The notes under the pieces were generated by a model. The model saw nothing but the letters and a program-made list of their open reading frames with translations. It made no database searches and was not told where the DNA came from. A DNA stretch of 64,000 nucleotides from Massilia antarctica (GTDB taxonomy: Bacteria; Pseudomonadota; Gammaproteobacteria; Burkholderiales; Burkholderiaceae_D), in NCBI RefSeq assembly GCF_015689335.1, contig NZ_CP065053.1:7192001-7256000 (forward strand). The letters are read 5' to 3'. Below, one piece after another: positions 51,423-59,992 of this stretch; position 1 is the stretch's first letter; the number at the start of each line of letters is the position of its first letter. The translations under genes and the position numbers were made by a program.

Positions 51423-54400
51423 ATGGATACACTGCCGCATGGCGAAGCGCTGCCACTGGTCGGCCGCGCAGCCGAGATCAGCGCACTGCACAGCGCCTTT
51501 TCCTCGGGCGGCGGCCTGCTCGTCGCCGGCGCGGCCGGCGCCGGCAAGTCCGCCCTGCTCGCGCAGTTGGCCACGATGGCGGCCGAGCGCGGCGGCTGGT
51601 TCGTCAGCGGCAAGTTCGACCAGTACCGGCACGATGCCCCATCGGCCATCGTGGAGGCCATGCGTGCGCTCGGCCGCCTGCTGCTGGCAGAACCCCCGGC
51701 GGCGCTGGGCCAGCAGCGCGAGCGCATCCTCGCGGCGCTGGGCGGCAACGCCGGCCTGATCGCCGCCGCCCTGCCGGAATTGGCCCTGCTGCTCGGCTGC
51801 CACGATGCCAGCTGTACCGATCCAGCCCTGCACCAGGCCAGGATGCGCCACGCCGTCCTCGACCTGCTGCGCGCCGTGGTGTCGCCGGCACGTCCGCTGG
51901 TAATGGTGATCGACGACCTGCAATGGGCCGGTCCCGCCGCGCTGGCCGGGTTCGACGTCCTGCTGCGCGATCCGACCCTGCAAGGCCTGTTCCTGGTGGG
52001 CGCCTACCGCAACGACGAAGTCGGCGACACGCACCCGCTCCATCCCATGCTGGTGCGCTGGCGCGCTTGCGCGACCCTGGAGGTGAACAACCTGGCGCCG
52101 GACAGCCTGGCCGCCTTCCTCGGCGCCCTCCTGCACACCGAGCCGGCGCGCTGCGCCAGCCTGGCCGCGCTGATCGGCGCGCGCACCCGGGGCAATCCCT
52201 TCGACACGATTGAACTGGTCAATGCCCTGCGCGAGCAGGGCTTGCTGCGCGCCGACGGCGATTACCGCGACACGGCCGCCATCGGCGCCTTTATCAAGGA
52301 ACGCGACGTGGCCGGCCTGCTCGCGCTGCGCATCGGCCGCCTGCCGCCGGACGCACGCCTGATGCTGCAGGTGCTTGCCTGCCTGGGCGGCGCGGTCGAT
52401 GGCGAGGTGCTGGCACTGGCCGCCGGCCTCGATGCGGGCCAGCTGGCGCCGGCACTGGCCGATGGACTGGTCATCGACACCACGCATGGCCTGCGCTTTT
52501 GCCACGACCGCGTGCAGCAGGCGCTTTACGAAGCCATGCCGGTGGGTGAACGCCAGGCGCTGCATCTGGCGATCGGCCGGCGCCTGCTGGCCCATGCCGG
52601 CCATGAAGCCGGCGCCTCCGAACAATATCTCGTGCTCGGCGACAGCCTGCCCGACAGCGCCGAGCGCCGCCAGGTCGCTACCCTGTTCCGCCAGGCGGCG
52701 GCCCACGCCAGAAACCTGGCCGACTACGCGCTGGAAGAACGCTTCCTGGGCGCGGCCGTGCGCCTGCTGCGCCATGCCGACGATGCCACACCCGCGCTGG
52801 CGCAAGCCATGCGGGCCTGGCACGCCTCCTTGTACAGCCTTGGCCGGCATGCCGAGGCCGACGAGGTCTATGCGCGCATCGCCGCGCACGAGAGCGACTT
52901 GACCGGCCTGATCGAAGCGAGTTCGGTCCAGGTCAACAGCCTGACCAGCCGCCGCATGCTGCTTGACGCGATCGATCTCGGCATCGCCCTGCTGGCGCGG
53001 GCCGGCATCGTGTTCCAGGAAAGCGAGCCTGACGACGGCGCGTCCCGGCTCGACACCATCACCGCCTGGGCCTACAGCGATGCGCTCGACGCCGACCTGC
53101 AACGCGCCGCGCCGACCGATCCGCACGTGCTCGCGGTCGGCACTTTGCTGCACCTGACCACCATGGCGACCTACTACGCCAACGACCCGCGCCTGGTCGG
53201 GCTGCTGGTGCGCTACCAGCAGATGTGGATCGAGCACGGTCCGTGCGCGGCGCTGCTCAAGACCTTCGGCACCCTGCCGATCCTTTTCAAGCAGCGCGGC
53301 GACTACCGCACCGGCCACGCGGTACTGATCAAGGCCCAGGCGATCGGCAAGGCGCGCGGCTACGATTACGAGGCGGCATGGCTGCAGCATGTGTTTGCGC
53401 TGGCGTCGCTGCACTGGGTCGAACCGCTGGAAAACGCCATCGCCCACGCGCGCCAGGCGCGCCAGGTGCTGCTGCAAAACGGTGACCTGCACTATGCGAC
53501 CCATACCTATCACATCGAAATCGTGGCGCAGCTCGAATGCGCGCCGACTCTCGATATCGTCGCCGCGATCCTGGCCGAGGCGCAAGCGGGAACGCCGCGT
53601 GACGGCAACGTCACCGCCAGCCGCATCCAGCGCAGCTATCGCTACCTGCTCGACGTGGCGCGCGGCGAGATCGACATCCATTTTCCTGCGCTCGCCGGGG
53701 ACACGGACACGCTCACCGCGCGCCTGGCGCGCGCGCACGCCGCCCTGCTGTTCGGCGACGACGCCGCGCTGCTGCGCCATTCCACGGCCGCCATGCCCTT
53801 GCTGGCCTCCTTTGCCGGCATCTATCCGGCCGCGCTGGGCTATCTGTTCCGCGCCCTTGCGCTGGCGCGCTGTGCGCATGCCGACGCGGGCGTCCTGCCC
53901 GAACTGGACGCCTGCCGCGACTGGATGGCGCTGCGCGCCGCCGATTCGCCGCGCAATTTTGCCCACCTGGTGACCTGGATCGATGCCGAACGCGCCTGGG
54001 CCATGGGCGACGGCGCCGCCGCGGCCAGGCTGTTCGACCAGGCGTTGCTGGTCATGCGCGCGCACCGAAGGCCATGGCAGCGCGCCGTGATGACCGAGCG
54101 CGCAGGCCTGTGCTATCTGGCGCAGGGCTTGCAGTATGTCGGGTCGACCTTGCTGGCCGAGGCGCTGCGCTTGTACGAAGCATGGGGCGCGCCGGCCAAG
54201 GCGAAGGCGCTACGCGCAAACCACGCCTTCCTGCGCAGTGGCGCCGCCCCGGCGCGGCGCGCGGCCGATGCCCCCGATACCCCGCTGGACAAGGTCGACC
54301 TGCTGGCCGTGCTGCGCGCGTCGCAGGCGCTCAGTGCGGAAACGACCCTGGCGCGCGTGCAAGCGCGCGCCTGCGAGCTGCTTTGTTCGCTGACAGGTGC

Positions 54401-54740
54401 CACCACCGTCAGGCTGCTGATCCGCCCGATCGAGCAGGCGGAGCGTTCGCCGCCACTACCCATGTCGGTGCTGCGTCACGTCGAACGCACGCGCGACGTG
54501 CTGCTGCTCGACGACGCGCTGCAGGACGACCGCTTCGCGCGCGATCCGTACTTTGCGGGTTGCGCTCGGTGTTCGCTGCTGGCGGTGCCGATTTTCACGC
54601 ACAACCTGGTACACGCCGTGCTGCTGCTGGAAAATGACGCCAGTCGCGGCGCCTTCACCGCCGAACGGCTCAATACCGTGATGCTGATCGCCGGCCAGTT
54701 GACCATCTCGCTGGTCAATCTCGGCGGCGGCAAAATCTAG
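51423..54740 (+). CDS. AAA-ATPase/TPR-like/GAF protein lacking kinase output
   Basis: A 1105-residue cytoplasmic protein. The AAA_16 domain opens with LVGRAAEISALHSAF and has Walker A GAAGAGKSALLAQLA (~36-50) and VMVIDDLQWAGPAA; the middle is a TPR-like helical region (~400-900); the C-terminal ~140 residues are a GAF domain ending at the stop. The order AAA-TPR-GAF is the core of the very large Ser/Thr kinase-ATPase-sensor kinase proteins, but both the N-terminal kinase and the C-terminal HisKA/HATPase are absent. GAAGGA five bases before ATG 51423 favours this over ATG 51420. Partner unknown. Confidence 0.8.
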   Translation: MDTLPHGEALPLVGRAAEISALHSAFSSGGGLLVAGAAGAGKSALLAQLATMAAERGGWFVSGKFDQYRHDAPSAIVEAMRALGRLLLAEPPAALGQQRERILAALGGNAGLIAAALPELALLLGCHDASCTDPALHQARMRHAVLDLLRAVVSPARPLVMVIDDLQWAGPAALAGFDVLLRDPTLQGLFLVGAYRNDEVGDTHPLHPMLVRWRACATLEVNNLAPDSLAAFLGALLHTEPARCASLAALIGARTRGNPFDTIELVNALREQGLLRADGDYRDTAAIGAFIKERDVAGLLALRIGRLPPDARLMLQVLACLGGAVDGEVLALAAGLDAGQLAPALADGLVIDTTHGLRFCHDRVQQALYEAMPVGERQALHLAIGRRLLAHAGHEAGASEQYLVLGDSLPDSAERRQVATLFRQAAAHARNLADYALEERFLGAAVRLLRHADDATPALAQAMRAWHASLYSLGRHAEADEVYARIAAHESDLTGLIEASSVQVNSLTSRRMLLDAIDLGIALLARAGIVFQESEPDDGASRLDTITAWAYSDALDADLQRAAPTDPHVLAVGTLLHLTTMATYYANDPRLVGLLVRYQQMWIEHGPCAALLKTFGTLPILFKQRGDYRTGHAVLIKAQAIGKARGYDYEAAWLQHVFALASLHWVEPLENAIAHARQARQVLLQNGDLHYATHTYHIEIVAQLECAPTLDIVAAILAEAQAGTPRDGNVTASRIQRSYRYLLDVARGEIDIHFPALAGDTDTLTARLARAHAALLFGDDAALLRHSTAAMPLLASFAGIYPAALGYLFRALALARCAHADAGVLPELDACRDWMALRAADSPRNFAHLVTWIDAERAWAMGDGAAAARLFDQALLVMRAHRRPWQRAVMTERAGLCYLAQGLQYVGSTLLAEALRLYEAWGAPAKAKALRANHAFLRSGAAPARRAADAPDTPLDKVDLLAVLRASQALSAETTLARVQARACELLCSLTGATTVRLLIRPIEQAERSPPLPMSVLRHVERTRDVLLLDDALQDDRFARDPYFAGCARCSLLAVPIFTHNLVHAVLLLENDASRGAFTAERLNTVMLIAGQLTISLVNLGGGKI

Positions 54741-54975
54741 CCGCTCCGTGTCGTTCCCGCGCAGCGCCCAGTTTCAAGGAAACTCCTCGAGTTTCTTGGA
54801 ACTGTGCAAAGGCAGAGGCCGGTGCCAAATGGCGCTAACTTAAGCGCCGTCATTCCCACCATTGGCGGAAATGACTTCCTGCCATTGGCAGAAATGACTT
54901 CCCGCGCAGGGCCAGGCGCCCCCACGGCAATCCAAGTTCGTCGAGCCGCCTGTAACTGCGCTACGGAATTGGGTT
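54741..54975. repeat. Diverged REP block, plus orientation
   Basis: Starts GTCGTTCCCGCGCAG and AGTTTCAAGGAAACTCCTCG, a diverged version of the left part of copy A at 48261-48350 in the same orientation. It then holds two tandem TGCCATTGGCAGAAATGACT-like units (about 54860-54900). No gene is visible. Confidence 0.7.
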
Positions 54976-55222
54976 CCCGCCTCTCCAGTGCCGCTAATTT
55001 GAGCAGCTTTGCGACTACAAACCTCGAAACCGTCGCTCCCGCGCAGGCGGAAACGCATGCGTTTCCCCCATAGCACCGTCGATATACGAATGTGCTATGG
55101 ATTCCCGCCTGCGCGGGAATGACGGCGCTTAAGTTAGCACCATTTGGAACCGGCCTCTGAGCTTGCACAGTTCCAAGAGATTGGAGGAGTTTCATAGAAA
55201 CTGGGACCTGCGCGGGAACGAC
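54976..55222. repeat. Nested palindromic repeat, copy B (inverted)
   Basis: Reverse-complement copy of 48261-48526. Bases 54991-55123 are identical to 48360-48492 inverted; the flanks (for example CAGTTCCAAGAGATTGGAGG) match with a few changes. Further degenerate copies continue to about 55320. Together with the preceding block it fills the 590-bp gap between the AAA-GAF gene and the AraC regulator. Confidence 0.85.
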
Positions 55223-55332
55223 GGTTTTGAGATTTGTGGTCGCAAAACTGCTTAACTTAGCGGAAAAGGCCAGTTCCTGGAGAGGCGGGAACGCATGCGC
55301 CCCCCCCCAAGTTCGTCCCGCAGCGAGCGACC

Positions 55333-56352
55333 CTAGCCGCTCTCCACGCCGGCCCGGTGGCGTTCGCGATAGCGCCCCGGCGAGGCATTGAACCAGCGCT
55401 TGCAGGCCCGGAACAAGGTCCCCTGGTTGGCGAAACCGAGCCGGTAGCTGATTTCGGTGAAGCACAAACTGGTCTGGTCGAGATACTGGGCGGCCTGCTC
55501 GCGCCGCACCGCGTCAACCAACTGCACGTACGACGTTCCCTCATCCCGCAGGCGGCGCTGCAAGGTCCGTTCGCTCATGCACAGCGCCCGGGCCACATCG
55601 CCGCGCGCCGGTTCGCCCTCGGCCAGGCAGGCCAGCACCAGCTCGCGCACGCGCCGGGTGGTGCGCGCGTCGCCCAGGCGTGCCATGCGCTCGTTGGCGA
55701 AGCGTTCATGCAGTTCGGTCAGCAGCGGATTGCCGGTCATGAGCGCCAGGCCCAGGTCGGCCGGCGAAAAACTCAGGCAATAGCGTTTGGCGCTGAAATG
55801 GCAGGGGCAGCCGAAGGCCGCCAGGTAGGGCAACAGGTTCGCTGGCCGCGCATGGGCCAGTTCCACCGACTGCGGCCGCAGATCGCGCCCGGTCAGCCAG
55901 CGGCACAGGTTGGCGATCATCAGCAACGCGAAATCATAGCGCTCGCCCGGCACGCCCTCGCCCAAGGTGAGCGCCAGGCCGCAGCCCTGGCCGTCCTCGG
56001 TCAACACGATGCGGGCGGCGCCGCTGACGATGGGGATGTACTGCGCCATGCGGCGCAGCGCGGTGCCCAGGTCGGGACAGGACATCATCACGTGCAGCAC
56101 CACCCCGAAGCAGGCCGGCTTGGTGGCGTCGCCCAGCGCCAGCCCCGCATGCGGGTGGCCGGACTGCTGCGCCGCCAGCGACCACAAGGTCGACACGCAC
56201 GCGCTGTCGAAACGGCCGTCGGCGTCGTCGAGTTCGTCCAGCGGCATGCCGGCTTCCTCGAGCAGGGCCAGCGGATCAAGACCGAGCGCGCCGATCAGCT
56301 CGACGATCCCTTTCACCCATGCTGCGGACACGGTCGGTCTGGATATCGTCAT
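55333..56352 (-). CDS. AraC-family regulator with Arabinose_bd-type N-terminal domain
   Basis: A 339-residue cytoplasmic regulator starting MTISRPTVSAAWVKGIVELI. The N-terminal ~190 residues fit the OruR/ArgR-like sensor region (GLDPLALLEEAGMPLDELDD, ALRRMAQYIPIVSGAARIVL). The C-terminal double HTH is clear: DVARALCMSERTLQRRLRDE and FTEISYRLGFANQGTLFRAC. GAGG lies 11 bases before the ATG. It is divergent from the lipase operon and is the natural candidate to control it. Confidence 0.9.
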   Translation of the reverse strand: MTISRPTVSAAWVKGIVELIGALGLDPLALLEEAGMPLDELDDADGRFDSACVSTLWSLAAQQSGHPHAGLALGDATKPACFGVVLHVMMSCPDLGTALRRMAQYIPIVSGAARIVLTEDGQGCGLALTLGEGVPGERYDFALLMIANLCRWLTGRDLRPQSVELAHARPANLLPYLAAFGCPCHFSAKRYCLSFSPADLGLALMTGNPLLTELHERFANERMARLGDARTTRRVRELVLACLAEGEPARGDVARALCMSERTLQRRLRDEGTSYVQLVDAVRREQAAQYLDQTSLCFTEISYRLGFANQGTLFRACKRWFNASPGRYRERHRAGVESG

Positions 56353-56700
56353 GGAAATGGGAACCTCGTCTTCTGGCCTGCAGAAACGGCTGCGGCGCGC
56401 CTTGGCGCTGTGCCGCCTTGCGAACATGATACTACGAACGAATTGTCACCAAAACAACTTTCATGTTAATAATTCATGTCCGTAGTCATCGATACCACAC
56501 CCGCCTCGCATGGCCGCCAAAGCAAGCGAATTGGCCTGTCCGGAGTGTGCGTGGCCTGACTACGCCGCTTATAGTAAGCAACAACGTTGTCGGAAGAACA
56601 GCGCAAAGTCAGCCAGGTTGATCCCCGGGTGGAAGCGCGTACTGGTCTTCGCGATGCGCGACAAGCCCCATTTACTGATCCACAACGAACGGAGATATTC
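56353..56700. promoter_or_regulatory. Divergent control region of AraC regulator and lipase operon
   Basis: 348 bp without a gene. It contains an A/T-rich island with TTCATG repeated at 56460-56465 and 56473-56478 (13-bp period), a possible AraC-type site. TTGTCA (56443-56448) and AATAAT (56468-56473) could form a weak plus-strand promoter with a long 19-bp spacer. Nothing else stands out. Confidence 0.35.
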
Positions 56701-57348
56701 ATGCGACACTTATACCGCCAGGCCGTCAAATCGGCGTTCGCACTTGGTTTATTCGCAGCAGGCGTCGTGCTGTCGGGCGCGGCCATGGCCCAGGAACCCG
56801 TGATTTTCGTGCACGGCTACAGCGGCTCGTCCTCGAACTTCGACGCCATGGTCGCGCGCTTTACCGCCAGCGGCTATCCGCGCTCCAAGCTGTACGGCTT
56901 TAACTACAACTCCTTCATGAGCAGCGACCGCACCAGCGCCGCTTCGCTCAACTCCTTCATCAACTCGGTGCGCGCCAGTAACGCCAACCAGCCGGTGAGC
57001 GTGATCGCGCACTCGAATGGCGGCCTGGTGGTGCGCTGGCAGCGCGCCAAGCTCGGCGGAGCGGCCGGCATGCGCCGCTTCATCACCCTCGGCACGCCGC
57101 ACAAGGGCACCACCAGCGCCTACGGCTGCTATTCGCCGGCGTGCTTCGACATGCGGCCCGGCTCGTCGTTCATCACCCAGCTCGCCGGCGCCGGTTGCGA
57201 CCGCTCGCTGTGGTCCGCCAACGATGGCGTCATCCTGCCTGCCAACAATGCGCAGTGCGGCGTGAACGTGCAGACGGCCAGCGTCGGCCACATTTCGCTG
57301 TTGACCGACGCCAGCGTGTACAACCAGGTACGCTCGCAACTGCCGTAA
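56701..57348 (+). CDS. Secreted lipase/esterase, class 2 (small alpha/beta hydrolase)
   Basis: A 215-residue exported enzyme (signal peptide ending GAAMA/QE). The oxyanion region is VIFVHGYSGSSSNFDAMVAR, the nucleophile elbow AHSNGG (Ala in place of the first Gly, as in Bacillus LipA), then Asp in SANDGVILP and His in VGHISLLTD. Cys pairs around YGCYSPACFD and NAQCGVN may form disulfides. It belongs with small family I.4-like lipases, not the ~300-residue I.1/I.2 lipases that usually need a foldase, yet it is followed by parvulin and foldase genes. GGAG precedes the ATG. Confidence 0.85.
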   Translation: MRHLYRQAVKSAFALGLFAAGVVLSGAAMAQEPVIFVHGYSGSSSNFDAMVARFTASGYPRSKLYGFNYNSFMSSDRTSAASLNSFINSVRASNANQPVSVIAHSNGGLVVRWQRAKLGGAAGMRRFITLGTPHKGTTSAYGCYSPACFDMRPGSSFITQLAGAGCDRSLWSANDGVILPANNAQCGVNVQTASVGHISLLTDASVYNQVRSQLP

Positions 57349-57375
57349 CGCGACAGACCAGCACAAGGATCAGCC

Positions 57376-58266
57376 ATGGATTTTCACCGCACCTCGGCCA
57401 GCCTGGGCCGCCACTGTCTGGTCCTGCTGCTGGCCTTGCCGGGGGCGTATGCCGCTACCCCGGCAGCGGCGCCCGCGCCCGCGTCGGCGCAAGAGACGGT
57501 CGCGCAGGTCGGCGGCCAGCCCGTACCCAAGGCCTTGCTCGACGCCCTCATGGATGCCAACGCCGGCCGTCCCAATCCCTTCGATGAAGAGAACGCACAG
57601 GACCGGCAGGAACGCGCCGCCGTCCGCGCGGCGCTCGACCGCCAGGCGCTGCTGGGCGAACTGGTGACCATTGAACTGATGGCGCAGGAAGCGCTCAGGC
57701 TTGGCTTGCACAAGTCACCCGAGCTCGTGGCGGAGGCGGAACTGGCCTACAAGACCCTGTTGCAGCGCGACCTGGTGCGCCACATGCTGTCCACCATGGC
57801 GGTCACTAACGAGGACATCGCGCAGCGCTACCAGGGCGTGCCGGCCGAACGCCAGTTCCGCATCGCCAAGGTCGACGTGGCCACTCCGGCGGCAGCGCAC
57901 GCCGCCCTGGCCGCGCTCAGGCAAGGCAAGCGCCTTGCGCAGCTCGCCAAACGCGGGTCCGGCGCGGCCCGCCCGGCCTCGCCGGCGTGGGTCATGGCGT
58001 CCCAGATGGATACCGGCCTGGCGCAGCAGGTGGCCGGCATGGCGCCCGGCCAGGCCATCGAGCGCGAACTGCCGCAAGGCGGCTGGCAAGTCGTGCAACT
58101 GAGCGCCACCAGACAACTGCCCAAGCCGCCGCTCGATGAGTTGCGCGCCGGCCTGCGCACGCAGATCATGCAGGAACGGCTGGGCCAGCGGATCGAGGCG
58201 CTCAAAACGCGCGCCGACGTTCGCCTGAGCGCCGAACGCGCGCCGCAAAAGGACGCCGCGCAATGA
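57376..58266 (+). CDS. Periplasmic parvulin-type peptidyl-prolyl isomerase
   Basis: A 296-residue exported protein (signal peptide ending GAYA/AT). It has the SurA/PpiC layout: N-terminal chaperone helices (residues ~35-150, including ELVTIELMAQEALRLGLHKS) and a compact rotamase (~155-250; RIAKVDVATPAAAHAALAAL, then ELPQGGWQVVQL). It is located between the lipase and its foldase and overlaps the foldase start by four bases (ATGA at 58263), so it probably assists folding of the lipase in the periplasm. AAGGA lies six bases before the ATG. Confidence 0.8.
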   Translation: MDFHRTSASLGRHCLVLLLALPGAYAATPAAAPAPASAQETVAQVGGQPVPKALLDALMDANAGRPNPFDEENAQDRQERAAVRAALDRQALLGELVTIELMAQEALRLGLHKSPELVAEAELAYKTLLQRDLVRHMLSTMAVTNEDIAQRYQGVPAERQFRIAKVDVATPAAAHAALAALRQGKRLAQLAKRGSGAARPASPAWVMASQMDTGLAQQVAGMAPGQAIERELPQGGWQVVQLSATRQLPKPPLDELRAGLRTQIMQERLGQRIEALKTRADVRLSAERAPQKDAAQ

Positions 58267-59198
58267 AGGTCAAGGGCCCGCTTGCCTGCACCGCGGCCCT
58301 GCTGGCGGCCGGCTTCATGCTGTGCCGCTCCCCTGCCACCGAACCGTCCCCCACCGCCCGCGAGCGCACCGGGCAGGCGGTCGAGCGCAGCTTCACCGTC
58401 CTGGCCGAGGCCAGCCCCGTGCTCGGCGCGATGCCGGACCAGCGCGCCAGTGCGCCATCGTTCCCGCTCGCGGCCGATGGCAGCCTGTCCATCAACGACC
58501 GCACCAGTACCCTGCTCGACGTCATGCTGGCGGGCGTGCCGCCCCATCCTGGCCGCGTGGAAGTGGACCAGATCGAACAGCGCCTGACCTCCGGGCTGCC
58601 GGCGCAGGCCGCGCAGCAGCTTGCCCGGCTGCTGCGCACCTACATCGCCTACCGCGACGCGGAAACGGAACTGGGCGAACGCCAGCGCGCCGCCGCTGCC
58701 CTCACACCTGCCCTCACGCCCGAACTGGCGCTGGAGCAGCTGCACGCCCTGCGCATCGCCCACTTCGGCGAGCAGTTGGCCGCATCACTGTATCGGGAAG
58801 AAGAAAAGCAGACACTTGCCGACCTGGCCGCCACCCTTCCGGGCGCGCCGCGCAGCGCCGATACGCGCGAGCGTGGCGTTGCCGCCGATCCCGCGCTCGA
58901 CCGCCTGCACGACGAGGTCGCCGCGCTGCGCAAGGCGGGCGCGCCCGACACCCGGGTCGCCGCCTTGCGCGAACAGGTGCTGGGCCCGGACCGCGCCCGG
59001 CAATTGCAGGATACGGAACAGGTGCAATCGGATTGGGAACAGCGCAGCCGCAGCTTCCTCGCCGCCGCGCAGCCGGGCGCCGACGTGGAAGGCTTGCTGC
59101 GCGGCCTGTACTCGGAGCAGGAAATGCCGGCCGCGCGCGCCTACAACCTGGAGCGCTTGCGCAACCGGCAAGCCGGTGCCGCGCAAAACAAGCAATAA
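58263..59198 (+). CDS. Lipase-specific foldase (Lif family), divergent
   Basis: A 311-residue protein with an N-terminal membrane anchor (CTAALLAAGFML) followed by a helical scaffold. Lif hallmarks are FPLAADGSLSINDRTSTLLD, LHALRIAHFGEQLAASLYRE, REQVLGPDRARQLQDTEQVQ and YSEQEMPAARAYNLERL, which line up with the Burkholderia foldase. The consensus RxxFDY(F/C)L(S/T)A motif is degenerate: the aligned stretch, residues 80-90, reads RTSTLLDVMLA. It folds lipase in the periplasm before type II secretion. Its start is translationally coupled to the parvulin gene. Confidence 0.82.
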   Translation: MKVKGPLACTAALLAAGFMLCRSPATEPSPTARERTGQAVERSFTVLAEASPVLGAMPDQRASAPSFPLAADGSLSINDRTSTLLDVMLAGVPPHPGRVEVDQIEQRLTSGLPAQAAQQLARLLRTYIAYRDAETELGERQRAAAALTPALTPELALEQLHALRIAHFGEQLAASLYREEEKQTLADLAATLPGAPRSADTRERGVAADPALDRLHDEVAALRKAGAPDTRVAALREQVLGPDRARQLQDTEQVQSDWEQRSRSFLAAAQPGADVEGLLRGLYSEQEMPAARAYNLERLRNRQAGAAQNKQ

Positions 59199-59221
59199 CT
59201 CCCCGGCCGGCGGCGCCGGCG

Positions 59222-59992
59222 CTACCTCACTTCGCAATCGACCGCTGCCGCCTTGCCCGCCACACTGGTGTTTTGCGGACCAGGCGCCGTCTGCATGCTG
59301 AACACGGGCGGCGGCGTGAACTTGATGCCCGGATTGTTCGGGACCATGACCGGCGGCTTGAGCGTATTCGCGGTATAGCCAAACTGTCCGGCCGAAAAAT
59401 TCATGCTGCCACCGGCATTCGACATCGAAATCGCCCCATCGATCACCGACACATACAAACCGGAAGGCAAGGCCGGCGGCGCGCCCCGGCCGGCTGGCCC
59501 CGGCGGCGCAGCCATGCCGCCCGCCGAGGCCGGCACATACTGCGCAATGAAGGTGGTGCCGCGGATACCGATGGTGGCGGTCGGTGTCTTGAGCGAAAAT
59601 TTTTCCTTGTTGCGCTTGCCCAGCAAGCCGGTCAGCGAGCGCAGCCCGCCCTTGATCAGGCTGAAGCTGGCGCTGTCGGCCTCCGGCTTGCCGGCCTCGT
59701 AAGCGAACGCCTCCACCTTGAACGTCGTACCTGGCTGCAAGGTGATCTCGCTGTTGTCGATGAAGCGGATCTGGGCGTAGGTGTTCTTTTCGGACACCAG
59801 GGTATCGCCCTGCTCCACTTCGGACTTCAAGCCCAGCACCTTGACCGTGCCATCGGCCTTCCTGGCCATCAGCGGCCCGCTCAGGTTGACGATGGTACCG
59901 GCCACCTGCGCCCCCCACGCCATCCCGAACAAGCCGGCCAGCAGGACACCGGCGAGCGCCTTAGTTGCAGTACGTCTTTTTGCGCAGTTCAC
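59222..59992 (-). CDS. FecR-domain exported protein
   Basis: A 256-residue protein. GTG start with AAAGGAG five bases upstream; signal peptide ends GMAWG/AQ. The FecR domain (AGTIVNLSGPLMARKADGTV, EVEQGDTLVSEKNTYAQIRF, LQPGTTFKVEAF, IKGGLRSLTGLLGKRNKEKF, TPTATIGIRGTTF) is a beta-rich periplasmic module. There is no TM anti-sigma domain, so it is not a classical FecR regulator. Its start lies 29-31 bases inside the end of the exoprotein gene, in another frame, implying co-expression. Confidence 0.85.
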   Translation of the reverse strand: MNCAKRRTATKALAGVLLAGLFGMAWGAQVAGTIVNLSGPLMARKADGTVKVLGLKSEVEQGDTLVSEKNTYAQIRFIDNSEITLQPGTTFKVEAFAYEAGKPEADSASFSLIKGGLRSLTGLLGKRNKEKFSLKTPTATIGIRGTTFIAQYVPASAGGMAAPPGPAGRGAPPALPSGLYVSVIDGAISMSNAGGSMNFSAGQFGYTANTLKPPVMVPNNPGIKFTPPPVFSMQTAPGPQNTSVAGKAAAVDCEVR

